Of a DNA stretch of 64,000 nt, positions 22,589 to 34,900 are shown one piece after another. The stretch comes from Margaritifera margaritifera. Taxonomy: Eukaryota > Mollusca > Bivalvia > Unionida > Margaritiferidae. The notes under the pieces were generated by a model, which was not told the origin of the DNA, did no database searches, and saw only the letters and a program-made list of their open reading frames with translations. The stretch lies in assembly GCA_029931535.1 (NCBI GenBank), contig JAQPZY010001549.1:1346501-1410500 (forward strand). Direction: 5' to 3'. A program made the translations under genes and the position numbers. Every line of letters starts with the position of its first letter. Position 1 is the stretch's first letter.

Positions 22589-23396
22589 AATTCAATGAAA
22601 TTAGAGCCTTCTATCATAGCCATACGTCCCTGTATACAGACAGTTTGAAAGATGGAGACAAAGTTGGAGCTGCCATTGCAACACCCCATGGCACATTCTC
22701 AGGCAGGTTACTGGATTAAGTCGCAATTTTTACTGCAGAACTTACAGCCATACTCAGAGCTTTGAACTACATTAAAACCTCTCAAAAAAACAACTTTCAT
22801 CATCTTTTCAGATTCCCTTTCCTCACTGAAAACCTTGCAGAATCTTAAATCTGACAACTCGTTAATATCCCAGATATTACAGAAACATGATGTTCACATA
22901 GAATCTGGGAAAAGTATTCTGTACTGTTGGCTGCCTAGCCACGTTAGCATAAAGGGTAATGAAACGGCAGTCCAAGGTGCCCTGCAGTCACCCGTTTCCG
23001 AATGGAAGATTCCATATACTGACTTCAAATATAGTATAAATCAGCATGTTTGTCATACTTGGCAAAATATGTGGAATGAAAACTCCACAAGCAAACTTAA
23101 CATCAAGCCCACTATTGGAGAGTGGCTTCCCTCATATAGGACAAATCGGAGAGATGAAATAGTATTGTTCCGATCACGCATCAGACACACCTGACACGTA
23201 CATACCTCCTGAAGGGTTAACCTTGACTGGAATGTATACCCTGCCAGTGGAGCACATTCTTGTTGAGTGTATCAATTTTCACTGTGTGAGACACAAGTAT
23301 TTGGACATGAACTCCTTGAAGAAACTGGGCGAGGACACGCCACCCAAGAAAATCTTGGACTTTTTAAAGGAATGCAGTTTATACAACAAATTTTAA

Positions 23397-23960
23397 TCAT
23401 ATTTTAAGGATTTTACAATTTTTATATACATTTTACAGAATTTTAACATCTGTAGGTTTTATATTTTATTTTGTTGTATTTAATTTTACATTTATTTGGA
23501 AGGCTTTATCTTCCTAAATTTTTGCGTAATTCAGTTTTACATTTTTCAAAGTTAACCTTTTGTTTGCACCACATAGCCACTTTTGTGCTGAAGTGCTGTA
23601 AAACACTACTGCATACATACAAGAGCTGTTGCATGCCACAGGTAAATCAACATTGTCTGCATCATCTATTTTTCATTAATTAAAATTTCTGCCTGTTTAT
23701 GATATGATTTGTTGAATGAGAAGACAATGTTTGTTTCAGTCCTGTATTGAAAGCGGACTATTCTACAACTCCAGGACCGACATTTCATCAGCACTCATGC
23801 CAGTATACAGATACACCTCAAGGAGAGTGACTCAACCCATCTTTGCTCTTCACTTACCAAAGTTTCTTTGGAGCTTACCTCCTGCATATAAACCCTTGGC
23901 ATACACAGAACGAATATTTGTGTGCAAATGCCTTGCCACGTGATTAGGCAGTTACATATA
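23397..23960. other. intergenic, nothing recognised
   Basis: AT-rich stretch after the LINE tail. No poly(A) tail or target duplication could be assigned to the LINE here. Confidence 0.4.
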
Positions 23961-25110
23961 TTTATGAGGGAGGCAAGTTAATTGTGACTAGTGAAATGGC
24001 TTGATAGGTAAAGATTTTAGATAAATTTGCTCGGTCACAACACCCTTAATATCTTGGTCCCTATGTCATCTACACATGAAAATCGGTATGTAGATGCATC
24101 TCCAGGAAAGTAATTCAACCATACCAAAAATAGGGCACTGTGATGTAATTTTTAGCTTGCACGACATTTTTATTTTTAGCTATCTGTTTGTCACAGTCTC
24201 AGTATCTTGGACCTTATTTCACCCCCACTGATGACAATCAGCCTCAGTATCTTGGACCCTGTTTCACCCTCATGCCCCCCACTCATGAAAATCAGTTTTT
24301 GTGGATACATCTCGAGGAGAATAACACAACCATCGTGACCTAATTTTCACACACTAGTGACTTTTGTTTCTTCAGCTACCTATTTGTTACACTCTCAATA
24401 TCTTTCAACCTCTTTCACCTACACTCCTGACAATTGGAGCTTACCACCTCCACACGAAGCTTTAGCATACACAAAGCAAATATTTGTGTGCAACAAAATC
24501 TTGTCACATGATTAAGCAAAGTCACTAGTCCTTTCACTAATATGCCATATTGTGTTCTGAGCAACCACAGAAAAGCTAACGATTTTTTGAATGGATCTGA
24601 TTTTACTGGTTGATGTAAACCACTTCAATTGGCTTAGTGATACACACAGGTATTTGCTGTGTGTATGCCAAAGGTTCATATGGATGTTGTAAAAGTTCCA
24701 CAGATACATTGGCTACTTAAGATGGACTCAATTTCAGCTATCCATTTATTACTCCCTCATTATTTTGGTACAGATATCACCTACACATGAAAATTGGTAC
24801 CAGTATGTAGATGCATCTCAAGTAGAGTAACTTAACCATACAAAAAGTAGGTCATTCTGACCAATATTTGATACTTAAAGTGACTTTTTTTTATTAACTA
24901 TAACACCTGTTAGTATGATGAAACCTATTTGATCTATGCTCATGAAACCTATTGATCTATGCTCATGGAAATTGGTAAATGGATGCTTCATAAGAGAGCA
25001 ACAATACCAAAATTAGATCACTATAGCCTATTTTTGATGTTCGAGTGACTTTTTATATATCTGCATGATACGGAAGTTCAACAGCATGTACTATCACCAA
25101 ACTTCATTGG
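23961..25110. repeat. degenerate long-unit repeats (ATGAAAATCGGTATGTAGATGC type)
   Basis: Recurrent blocks such as TCTTGGTCCCTATGTCATCT, CACATGAAAATCGGTATG and TAGATGCATCTC followed by GTAATTCAACCATACCAAAA occur near 24050, 24190-24300, 24760 and 24960. Spacing is irregular (about 150-250 bp). An old, strongly diverged tandem or dispersed repeat; no gene. Confidence 0.5.
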
Positions 25111-25145
25111 TAGCTTAATTGGAAGCCTAATGATTTTGATGGTCT

Positions 25146-26110
25146 AAAGGTCAAAGGTCAAGGTCACTGTGACTGAAAGAAGAAAAATGGTTTCCACACA
25201 ATGACACACATACATAGACCAAAATGTGTGGATAACTTGCACTTTGCTGTGAAAGAAGCCTATTGATATCGGGATCAAAGGTCAAGGTCACTGCAACTGA
25301 AAGAAGAAAAATGGTTTCTGTACAACATTTGTTCTGCATCACAGACCTGTACCAAACTTTGTGGATAGCTTGTACTTGGGCTAAGGTATAAGCCTATCAA
25401 CATTGGTGTGAAAGGTCAAGGTCACTTTGACTGAAAGGAGAAAAATGGTTTCTGCACAATAACATTAGTTCTACATGACAGATCTGGACCAAATATGAAT
25501 AGCTTGTACTTGGGGTGAGGAAGGTATCTATCAATTTGGGGTCAAAGATCAAGGTTACTGTGGCTGAAAGAAGAAAAATGGTTTCTGCACAGGAAATTCA
25601 GCTCCTGACCATGTACCTTCACCAAAGATTGTGGAGGGCTTGCACGCTGGTTAAGAAAGAAGATACTGACTTTGGTGTCAAATGTCAAGGTCACTGTGAC
25701 TGAAAGAAATGTTTTCTGGACAATAAATCCAGTTCTACATCACAGACCTGGAATGAACCTTGTGGACGATTTGCACTTGTAGCAACGAAGAGACCTATCG
25801 ATTTGGGGTTCAAAGGTCAAGGTCACTAGGAAAAGAAAAATAGTTCTTGCGTAATAACTTTAGTTTTAGCCCACATATCTTGACCAATGTTTGTGGAAGG
25901 CCTGCACTTAAGGTATGGAAGAGGCCTATTTGGGGTCAAAATGTGAAAGGTCAGGGTAATTGTGTCTCAAAGAAAATTGGGTTTTGCAGAATAACTTTTA
26001 TTCTAGAGCAAGTTCTTTGGGCAAACTTTGTGAATGGCATAATTGGTGTAATAAAGCAACCATTAGATTCTGGGTCTAGAGGTCAGAGTCATGGTAAGTC
26101 AAATAAGAAA
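25146..26110 (+). repeat. ~133-bp tandem array carrying TCAAGGTCA sites
   Basis: Eight units of about 124-136 bp. Each holds GGTCAAAGGTCAAGGTCACT or a variant, then GACTGAAAGAAGAAAAATGG, then an ACCAAA...TTGTGGA...TTGCAC block. The core nonamer (TCAAGGTCA or near variant) starts at 25158, 25282, 25416, 25549, 25685, 25817, 25951 and 26083. TCAAGGTCA is the recognition word of ERR/SF-1-type monomeric nuclear receptors, and AGGTCAAAGGTCA-like spacing is DR1-like. Binding is untested. Later units are more diverged. Confidence 0.8.
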
Positions 26111-26940
26111 ATGTTTTCTACACAGTGACTTACTGCATACCTTGACCAGTGGGTTGAGATCATTGAGACCCATTGGTCAATAACCTCCAGAGTCAACCAT
26201 GCCAAACCAGTCCCTACATAGTGGGTTATTAAAGATGGAGTGGGTGTATAACGTGTTGTTCATGGTACTGCTTTTTTTGATTCAGCCATTTTGTTTGTTA
26301 CATCACCTGTATCCCTAACCTTGTTAGATCTTGGCTATTCAAACTTTGTTTTGATCCTACACTGATGAATCTCGGTATGTTGATGCATCTTCCTGACTAG
26401 TTATTGCAGTAACCAGCCTGGATCTACAAGAGCTACAGGGCAGCAATGTACCCAGTACACTCCTGTGACTTGATTATGTTTGCTGTTTCTCAGATGTCCT
26501 TACCCATATACTTCGTTCTTTTAAAAAACACGCCCCATAAATACCAAAAGTTTGTCAGAGTGACCTTTTCTATAAATGCAGTCAGTATGTTTAATTTTAT
26601 TTTGAATTTACATCATCAATAAGCTGTAGACTTACAAAGATCTTGTAGCCGAGGGTTCAATTTTGCACTTGCTATGTATATGATATAATCCCACCCACCA
26701 CACCCCATTTTAAAGTTATGCTAACCAGTTCTACCATTTGCAAGGCTGGTTGAAGACCCATCCAATGTTGGCAGTTTTCTCCACCTTAAAGACCTACCGG
26801 TACTACCAACATCTGACCCCTCCATCATAAAACTGGACTAGACTCCAAATCTTACTAAAAACAAAATGACCTGACCAACAGCATGAGGCCCAAGTGGGCC
26901 TAATCTGTTCATCTGACTACATAACCTAACAGTTGAACAT
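26111..26940. other. intergenic, nothing recognised
   Basis: No supportable gene or repeat. Confidence 0.4.
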
Positions 26941-27690
26941 TTCACACAGCAAGCTTATGCGGTATTTTGCAAGGCCATAACCACAACTATCTCCTAATCT
27001 TTATATTGTGTCAATTTGAGCTATTCTACTGTAGTCTGATAAAAATTATTTTCAAAGGTAAAGGCATAATTAATATGCATAGATCTTACTTGTAACCAAA
27101 CTCGTGCAAAATCTTATTCACCAAATCCTATAGAAAATGGATGAGAAGTATAGTTTCTAGAGAGGCAACAAATTTAGCCAATCAGCCGCAAGATCGCCTC
27201 ATTAACATGAGCAGGTCTCACTTATTATTGAACCTGGTTCAGCTGTTGTAGCATATTTCTATGTAAGGCTCTAAATTCTAAATGTGTGTCTAAGACCGTG
27301 ATGAAATAAACTTATTTACCAAGTTTGTGCAAAATCCAATAAAAATTCGGTCTCCAGAGTGTTAACATGCTGAGGAAATCTGATACATGATCTACTAATA
27401 CAATTTATATGCTTAGATCTATCCTATAACCAATCCAACATACAAATCTTGTCCATTTAATAAGATTGTCAAAGTCTGATCAGAAATGGATTCACCAGTG
27501 TTGTAAAGTTCTGCCAGTCTGGAAGATCATCTCATTAATATGCACAGATCTTGCTCATAATCCTATCAAAATTACAGTCCATAGAGTGGTAACAATCTCA
27601 GCCAATTAGATGCAAGATCATCTCATAATAAACTTGGATCGTGCTTATTATGGAACTGTCCATGATCTTGATGATATAAACTTATATTCC
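26941..27690. repeat. degenerate repeats (CATTAATATGCACAGATCTT type)
   Basis: Motifs of the form CATTAATATGCANAGATCTT then CTNATAACC recur near 27070, 27200, 27400, 27533 and 27620, alternating with AGCCAATCAGCCGCAAGATC and CCAAGTTTG words. Old diverged array; no gene. Confidence 0.45.
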
Positions 27691-29460
27691 AAGTTTGATA
27701 AAAGAGTTCCATTTTTGAACTCTCGACTGCCTGGTTGGAGAGTAAAGAATCAAACTCCTTCAACAGAATTTACATCTTCCCGGGATCAGCTGGAATCTCC
27801 ATCATGGAAGGGTAAAATGACGGGATGGGGTTGGATAAAGAAAAATTCAAATCCGATTTGAAATAACTTGGATCACCCATTCATTTTTCAGAAAAATATC
27901 AATCCAAGATTATTGTGAGGCTGAAGGAAGGAGAAACTTGGTTTCCTGTCCTCTTTATTATATTGCCTCAGAGAATGAGTCTGTTGCCATCTGAAATTGG
28001 GTTGTGGTCAAGACTGCTGCTGTTGTGAGGGATTCAGCTGTAAACTTCCTTTGCCAACAATGATTTCTTCGTTGTGGATGAGAATGAAGTGGGCAAAAAT
28101 CCAGAGGAAAGTTTAAGGAAAGCTAGATGTGTAGCTTTGTGCTGCTTCTTTCCACACATACTCTATAAGGCCACTGAACCAAAAGGCAATGAACTCGGGG
28201 GGGGGGGGGGGGGGGCCAAAAGGGTGATCTGGCTTCAGTGACGACAAACAGAGAAAGGCACTTTGTCACATGAAACCAAGGTTGTAAGAAGCCGCAAGTT
28301 GGCCCTAGAATGATGCACTGTCCTATTATTCACCTTGGTGATGCGGGCTGTCAACTCCCATGTATGCCCACTGCCTGATTTTTAGCCAGGCAAAAACTTG
28401 CTAATGATGCAAAGTCGAGCATCAATAACCAGTTTGGATGTCATGTCAAAAACAGGGTGACTGACTTTATGCAACTGCAGGGCTGACATGTTTACTGCTG
28501 CAATGTTCTTATCTACACTCCAAATGTCCACATTATATGAATTCAAGTGTGTGCAGTACCAGTATGATGAAAAAGATATTGGTAATACGCTTTCTTGGAA
28601 AAAAGTCTTCGAGTCCAAAATTTTGTCCACCAGACAGTAAGATATTTCATACATTTTTGTTGACTGCAGGAGATGAATGGAGGGGTGTTCATCCTCATCC
28701 TCAATGACTACAGCGGCCTTAACCTTATAGGCCTGGTGGCGGTGGGCACCCTAATGGTGACAAGATCCAACAGCAACTTTAAAGTTCAACTCTATCCGTT
28801 CCATTGTCAAATTGGAGCGAGGCATTGAGGTTTTCCCAACACTCATGGTGGGGATTGTCCTTATCTGGCATCACTTCCATATCTGCATATAATATACCCA
28901 GCAGCATGGAAGTGGTATCATCATCCCTGGGTGTAAAACAGTATTTCTTTGCTGGATATGGCAACAACATTGGGCTTGCCAGCTGGACTGGTGGTTGGGC
29001 AACCAACAAGGTATGTATCATTGTGATGACTGGCTGGCTCGAATGCCAGCTGTACTGTGAAATAGATGGACAGTTACGTATATATGCCCATTTGGGTGCC
29101 AAAAATTGGTAGAAAAATCCCCCGTCAATTCCAAGCCTCTATTGGAAAGGTACGATGAATGGAGGGATAGAAACTCCCCTGATGCTAACAATTGTCAGGT
29201 AGTATCCTGAACAGTCTCCTCACCTGCAACTTGAGCAATGTTTGGAATGGTTGTAGCATCGATACATCTGATGCCACCCACTAGCCAGACATAACAGTCA
29301 CTGACAGCATGGTTTGAAGAATCTCTGGAGGGGGAGGTGCCATTGCACTATCCACTAACTTCAACTCTGCCTGTCTCTCTCACCCTTTCAAACTTTTTTG
29401 CATCATTGTTGACCTTGTTCATTCTGATCACAAACTGCAAACACTGCATGGCAATGTCAA
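27691..29460. other. unresolved stretch, possibly a decayed gene
   Basis: Composition is less AT-rich than its surroundings. Both strands keep moderately long frames open (e.g. 28382-28654 minus, 28779-29110 both strands), but I recognise no family, motif or splice structure. A run of about 18 G lies at 28199-28216. A decayed gene or an unclassified transposon is possible; the evidence is weak. Confidence 0.25.
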
Positions 29461-29612
29461 CATGCATTTGGTGCAGGCAAGCTACCGGTCATGACTGCCA
29501 TGCATTTGGTGCAGGCAAGCTACCGGTCATGACTGCCATGCATTTGGTGCAGGCAAGCTACCGGTCATGACTGCCATGCATTTGGTGCAGGCAAGCTACC
29601 GGTCATGACTGC
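29461..29612. repeat. 38-bp perfect minisatellite, four units
   Basis: Four essentially identical units CATGCATTTGGTGCAGGCAA then GCTACCGGTCATGACTGC at 29461, 29499, 29537 and 29575. The lack of divergence suggests recent expansion. Confidence 0.95.
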
Positions 29613-29725
29613 CATGTATTTAGCACATACTATCACCACTGAACATCTGAAATGACAATATACAACATAAATAGGAAATAATAACTTGACTGTGTCAACA
29701 AAATCAATACTCACAGTCATTATAA

Positions 29726-30476
29726 TGTTATGTATGATGTTTATATGATATTGTGGATATTTTGGGAGGTTGTGGGTGTTTCTTCGCTTTGGTGTTTGCT
29801 TGGGTCTTAATGTTATCAGGAAAAACATGTTTAACTAGTGTCCTTGAATTAGGTTGTTTTGATCAATATGTTTTCTCAATTTGAAGGTCAAGGTTGATTT
29901 TTGTTTACAAGTAAAAATTCCATGAAGATGACTCATGTTCTAGAACATTCTGTCATGTGACCAATCTTTATATATGCCATGTTTGGTGGACATTTATTCA
30001 GTTTTGACATTACCATCAGTCTTGTAAAGAGCTATTACGGTTGTGAAAATTCATTCCAAATTCTAAGAGAGGAATTATTTTAAATATTCATTGGATTATA
30101 ACAGTGCTCATAAACTTTTGGATTTTGGATTTTTAATTAATGATTTTGGAATTTAACTGAACTTATTCAGAGATTTTGGAATACTTCATTTTGACATCAG
30201 CACATCAAGATTACTAGTACATCAGGACTTTGGAGACCATTGGCACATAATAACATTCAAGGACACAGCCGTGAATTTGGAACATTCTATATTTAGGACT
30301 TGTGATTAGAACAATCATTCTTATTGGATTATTAGGATTTCAAAACACATTACTGTAAGTGACTTTTTGATTTTTCATTTTAATTATCTAGTAATAAATT
30401 GCTTGTTGATTTTTACTTGATTTGTTGGTTTCACTTTCTTTCTGTTACATTTTTCTTAGACCATAGAGTCGTAACA
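29726..30476 (+). repeat. 5' LTR
   Basis: 751 bp, TG...CA ends. U3 holds an AP-1 word, a three-pentamer heat-shock element, CCAAT and a TATA-like box in 48 bp. AATAAA at 30393-30398 can serve as the polyadenylation signal. It differs from the 3' LTR by GG in GGGAGGTTG, a G/T (CCATGAAG) and a C/A (AGGACTTT). Confidence 0.95.
29929..29976 (+). promoter_or_regulatory. LTR promoter cluster: AP-1, HSE, CCAAT, TATA
   Basis: TGACTCA (29929-29935) is an exact AP-1/TRE word. TTCTAGAACATTC (29938-29950) is a perfect TTCnnGAAnnTTC heat-shock element. CCAAT lies at 29961-29965 and TTTATATATG at 29967-29976. The order and spacing suit a stress-responsive polymerase II promoter. The cluster is unchanged in the 3' LTR. 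Function is inferred from the words alone. Confidence 0.6.
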
Positions 30477-30481
30477 GAAAT

Positions 30482-30493
30482 TGGGGGCTCGTC
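30482..30493 (+). other. primer binding site, tRNA-Pro type
   Basis: TGGGGGCTCGTC starts five bases after the 5' LTR and is complementary to the 3' end of tRNA-Pro (GACGAGCCCCCA). The following bases (TTCTGGGAT) resemble a continued match with a small insertion. It primes minus-strand DNA synthesis. Confidence 0.8.
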
Positions 30494-30642
30494 TTCTGGG
30501 ATCTGAATTTCTTTAAAGCATATTAGAGATATTAAATTTATCTTTGAAATTCATATTGATTTTGTCTCTGAATTTTTTTTGTCTTTGGCAAAGATTTTTA
30601 AATAGAGAAATTTTTTTTGTATGAAACCAACAAGCATTTACT

Positions 30643-31944
30643 ATGGCATCTAATGTTCAGAATTTCATTTCAAAACCTACCCAGGAGGGGTTAGAGAGCA
30701 TGAGAAAGGATGAGTTGCTCGAGCTTGCCAGAAAATACAGTCTATCTGAGGCAAAAGTATCATTGACAAAACAGGAGATAAAGATTATTTTGATTCAGTA
30801 TTTAGTAGGAAAGGGAATTTTTGAAAATAGTGCTTTAAGTTTGAAGAGAAAGCCTGTATCTGGTTCTGACAGGAAATTAAGGAAATTAGAGTTAAAGAAC
30901 CAGATGGATTTAGAATTGGCAAAGCTTCAGATTCAGAGAGAGAGAGAGAGAAAGAAGAGAGGCAGATACAGATGGAGAGTGAGAAAGAAGATAGGCGGAT
31001 ACAGATGGAGAGAGAGAAAGAAGAGAGGCAGATGGAGAGAGAGAAAGAAGAGAGGCAGATACAGATGGAGAGAGAGAAAGAAGAGAGGCAGATGGAGAGA
31101 GAGAAAGAAGAGAGGCAGTTACAAATGCAGAAGGAAGAGAGGCAAATACAAATGCAGATGCAAAGAGAAGAAAGGGAAATGCAATTTAAATTAAGAGAAT
31201 TAGAACTGGCAAACAGAGCACACTCCACTCCTTTAAAAACAAGTTCAGGTTTTGATGTTACTAGATATATTAGGTTAGTACCCCCTTTTCAGGAAAAAGA
31301 AGTAGATAAATACTTTCTTCATTTCGAGAAAATAGCTGAAAACTTGAAATGGCCCAGAGAGCATTGGACTTTGTTATTACAAAGTGTACTTATTGGCAAA
31401 GCTCGTGAAGTCTACATTTCACTGTCAGTACAACAAAGCACTGATTATGATGTGGTTAAGGAGTACATCTTGAAAGCTTATGAGTTGGTACCAGAGGCAT
31501 ATCGACAAAGGTTTAGGAATTGTAGAAAAGAAACTGGACAAACTCATGTCGAATTTGCAAGGGATAAAGAACGACTATTTGATAGGTGGTGCTCAGCCAA
31601 GAAAGTTGATCAAGGTTATGATAACCTCAGACAGCTCGTATTAATTGAAGAGTTCAAGAGGTGCATCCATAGTGATGTTAAAACCTATCTTGACGAGCAG
31701 AATGTGGAAACTTTGGAAAATGCTGCTCGTATGGCTGATGATTATTCCTTGACTCACAAAATTTCATTTGGCAATAAGTCGTCCTCAGCAGTTTTCTGGT
31801 AAAAAACCATTTCAATCTCATTCGAGTACTTCCAAATTTCACAACTGTTAGGAATCAAACATCTGATAAGACTGATCAGAAATCCTTATCTCTTCCTACG
31901 TGCACTTATTGTAAAACGAAAGGGCACGTTATTTCTGATTGCTT
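30643..31944 (+). pseudogene. gag of the Gmr1-like element (frameshifted)
   Basis: Begins ATGGCATC at 30643. An N-terminal helical module (RKDELLELARKYSL) precedes a long charged repeat of EREKEERQ units (30936-31180), predicted coiled coil, encoded by almost pure purine DNA. The capsid follows: VPPFQEKEVDKYFLHFEK near 31270-31325, then a C-terminal half with YRQRFRNCRKETGQTHVEFA and EEFKRCIHSDVKTYL (31480-31755). This part aligns by eye with SCAN domains. A CCHC knuckle CTYCKTKGHVISDC lies at 31901-31942. The frame slips within the (GA)n tract near 30950, twice between ~31785 and 31850, and once just after the knuckle, so full-length Gag is not made from this copy as written. Confidence 0.85.
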
Positions 31945-31946
31945 AG

Positions 31947-34900
31947 AGAAAAGACAGAGCTTTTCCAAATGCTCTTATTTCTACGAGGTCAAGGTCACGG
32001 TCTTGTATTGAAAGCAATACATTTGTTGGGTCAAACAAACCCCAGTCTGATTCTATTTTGGAGGCTTATGAACCATTCATGTCAGAAGGTTCTATATCAC
32101 TTATTGGTGATTCTGCCAAAACTATCCCAATTAAAATATTAAGGGACACTGGAGCTTCTCAGAGTCTTTTATTGTCAGGTACTTTGCCTTTGTCTGAGAA
32201 GTCTTCTTCAAGTGAAAGTGTTCTTGTTCAGGGAGTAGAGTGCGGCTTTGTAAATGTTCCTCTTCATTGTGTAAATTTGGCATCAGACTTAGTTTCTGGA
32301 CCTGTGACTGTTGGGGCAGTGACTTCTTTACCCATAGAGGGTGTTCATTTATTTCTAGGCAATGACCTAGCTGGAGATAAGGTTGTGGTTAATCCACTTG
32401 TAACTGACAAGCCTTGTTTGGATCAGAAAGTTGATCCTGTCGAAACTGAAATCCCTGATTTGTACCCTGCTTGTGCAGTTACTAGAGCTATGGCAAAAAG
32501 AGCTCTTGAGAGTGATGTTGATCAGGATATTATTCCTTTAGCTGACACATGTATTGGTCAGTCTTTTGATGAGGTCACTTTTTCCTCAGGTATTGATCAA
32601 TCAAATGGTATTGATCACAGTGATCCTCTTTTGGCAACTCATTCTCTTTGTTCTAATCAGGATGACAAACGACAATCCCTTGTCGTTGAACAGGAGCAAG
32701 ATCCCGATATATCTTGTTTGTTTCAGAGGGCTATTAGTGAAACTGAAGCCACACAAGTTCCAGTGTGTTACTTTGTGAAAAATGGGGTCCTTATGAGGAA
32801 ATGGAGACCACCTGATGTACCCGCTGGTGACGAGTGGTCAGTGAGCTATCAGATTGTTGTTCCTAAGTCATATCGACAGGAAATTCTTAATTTAGCCCAT
32901 GAAACTCCTTTGGCTGGTCATTTAGGAGTCCGTAAGACTTATCACAAGATCTTGAATCATTTTTATTGGCCGAAACTCAAAAGTGATGTTTCTAAATACT
33001 GCAGATCTTGTCACACTTGTCAAATGGTAGGAAAACCCAATCAGAAGATACCTAAGGCTCATCTGCAACCTATTCCTGCATTTGATGAACCAGTTAGTAG
33101 AATAATGGTAGACTGTGTTGGTCCTTTACCTAAAACCAAGTTAGGCAACCAATACTTGTTGACCATCATGTGTGCATCTACAAGATTTCCAGAGGCAATT
33201 CCTCTGAGAAATATAAAAACTAAAACTATTGTGAAAGCTTTGGTGAAGTTTTTTACACTTGTTGGCCTTCCCAAATCTGTCCAGTCAGATCAAGGGTCAA
33301 ATTTTATGTCTGGAATTTTCCAACAAGTTATGCATGAATTAGGCATCCAACAGTTTAAATATTCTGCCTATCACCCTGAAAGTCAAGGTGCTTTGGAAAG
33401 ATTTCATCAAACTTTGAAGAATATGATTCGATCATATTGCTTTGATACAGAAAAGGATTGGGATGAGGGTGTTCATTTGTTGTTGTTTGCTGTTAGGGAA
33501 TCAGTTCAAGAGTCGTTGGGTTTTAGTCCCTTTGAACTAGTTTTTGGTCATACTGTCCGTGGACCATTGAAATTATTGAAAGAGAAACTTCTTTCAAATG
33601 AAGATTCAACGATTAATCTTCTTGATTATGTCTCTGATTTCAAATACAAGTTGTCAAAGGCCTGTGAAGTAGCAAGAACTAATCTTCACACTACTCAGTC
33701 AAAAATGAAATTAAGGTATGACAGAAATACACAGGAAAGGAGTTTTAAACCTGGTGACAAAGTTCTGGCTCTCTTTCCCATACCTCAGAATCCTCTTCAG
33801 GCTAAATTTTATGGTCCTTATACCGTTGAAAAGAAAGTAAATGACTTAAATTATATCATTAACACTCCTGGGAGACGGAAACAGAAACAACTTTGTCATA
33901 TAAATATGTTAAAGAAATATTTTGACAGAGATAGCTCAGCTAATTATTTAGTTAATTTAGTTGTACCTGTCCCACACAGTGAAGATATCAACGATGGAGT
34001 ACGATCAGACTATAGTGACTCTGGTATAACCAATCTTCGGAATTCAGAAATATTGAACAACCTAGACCAGAAACTTTCACATCTACAACAACAGGAAAGA
34101 AATGAACTAAAACAGCTATTACATGACTATGAGCACTTGTTTCCTGATGTTCCAACACGAACAAGTAAAATTTATCATGACGTTGACATTGTAGATTCTG
34201 CGCCTGTGAAACAGCATCCTTATAGGATGAATCCTCTCAAACAGAACTATCTGAAGAAAGAAATTCAGTATCTACTGGAGAATGATTTCATAGAACCAAG
34301 TAAAAGTAACTGGAGTTCACCATGTATTCTTGTTCCCAAGCCAGATAATACATTCCGTATGTGTACTGACTATAGAAAAGTCAACAGTGTCACCAAAACT
34401 GATTCATTTCCAATCCCAAGAATGGATGATTGCATTGATAAAATTGGAAATGCGGAATATGTCACCAAGTTTGACCTTTTAAAAGGATTCTGGCAAATTC
34501 CACTGACGGAAGGGGCAAAAGAAATTTCAGCATTTGTAACTCCAGATGGACTTTATCAATATAAAGTCATGCCGTTTGGAATGAAAAATTCGCCTGCAAC
34601 GTTTCAACGTCTGATGAACATGATAACATTTGGTCTTGATAATTGTGACGCTTATATCGATGACGTCATTATCTACAACAACACCTGGGAAGATCATTTG
34701 GAAACCATTCAAAAATTCTTTGATCGACTCAGCGATGCGGATCTGACAATTAATTTGAGCAAAAGTGAGTTTTGCCATGCTTGTGTCACATTTTTAGGAC
34801 ATATTGTGGGACAAGGTCAAGTTAAACCTATAGAAGCTAAGGTCAAAGCTATCTCTGAATTTCAAGTTCCAATTTGTAAAAAGCAGCTGATGCGATTTCT

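Larger units (their letters stand above)
20575..23396 (+). pseudogene. decayed non-LTR retrotransposon ORF2 (RT + RNase H)
   Basis: A broken LINE open reading frame of the RNase H-bearing I/Nimb/jockey-like kind. Visible in order: a pre-RT segment; RT motifs PKPGKDQTNPSNYHPIALT (~21170), LEKAYDNTW (motif A, ~21425) and YVDD (motif C, 21618-21629); and a thumb region with DYGLIVYGS and LDPIHNQGL (~22000-22080). Next come RNase H motifs LYTDSLKDG (~22635), FSDSLSSL (~22810) and LPSHVSIKGNE (~22932). The C-terminal tail VEHILVEC...LDFLKECSLYNKF stops at 23394-23396. Many frameshifts and stops plus a MITE insertion (22453-22588) show it is dead. Four in-frame repeats of RT coding sequence lie near its start. 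The endonuclease and ORF1 are missing, so it is 5' truncated. Confidence 0.85.

Noticed and set aside
27610..27861. 83-codon plus-strand frame
   Set aside because: Starts inside a degenerate repeat array and shows no conserved feature.
30785..31228. 147-codon Ser/Leu/Cys-rich minus-strand frame
   Set aside because: Antisense of the purine-rich gag coiled-coil repeat.
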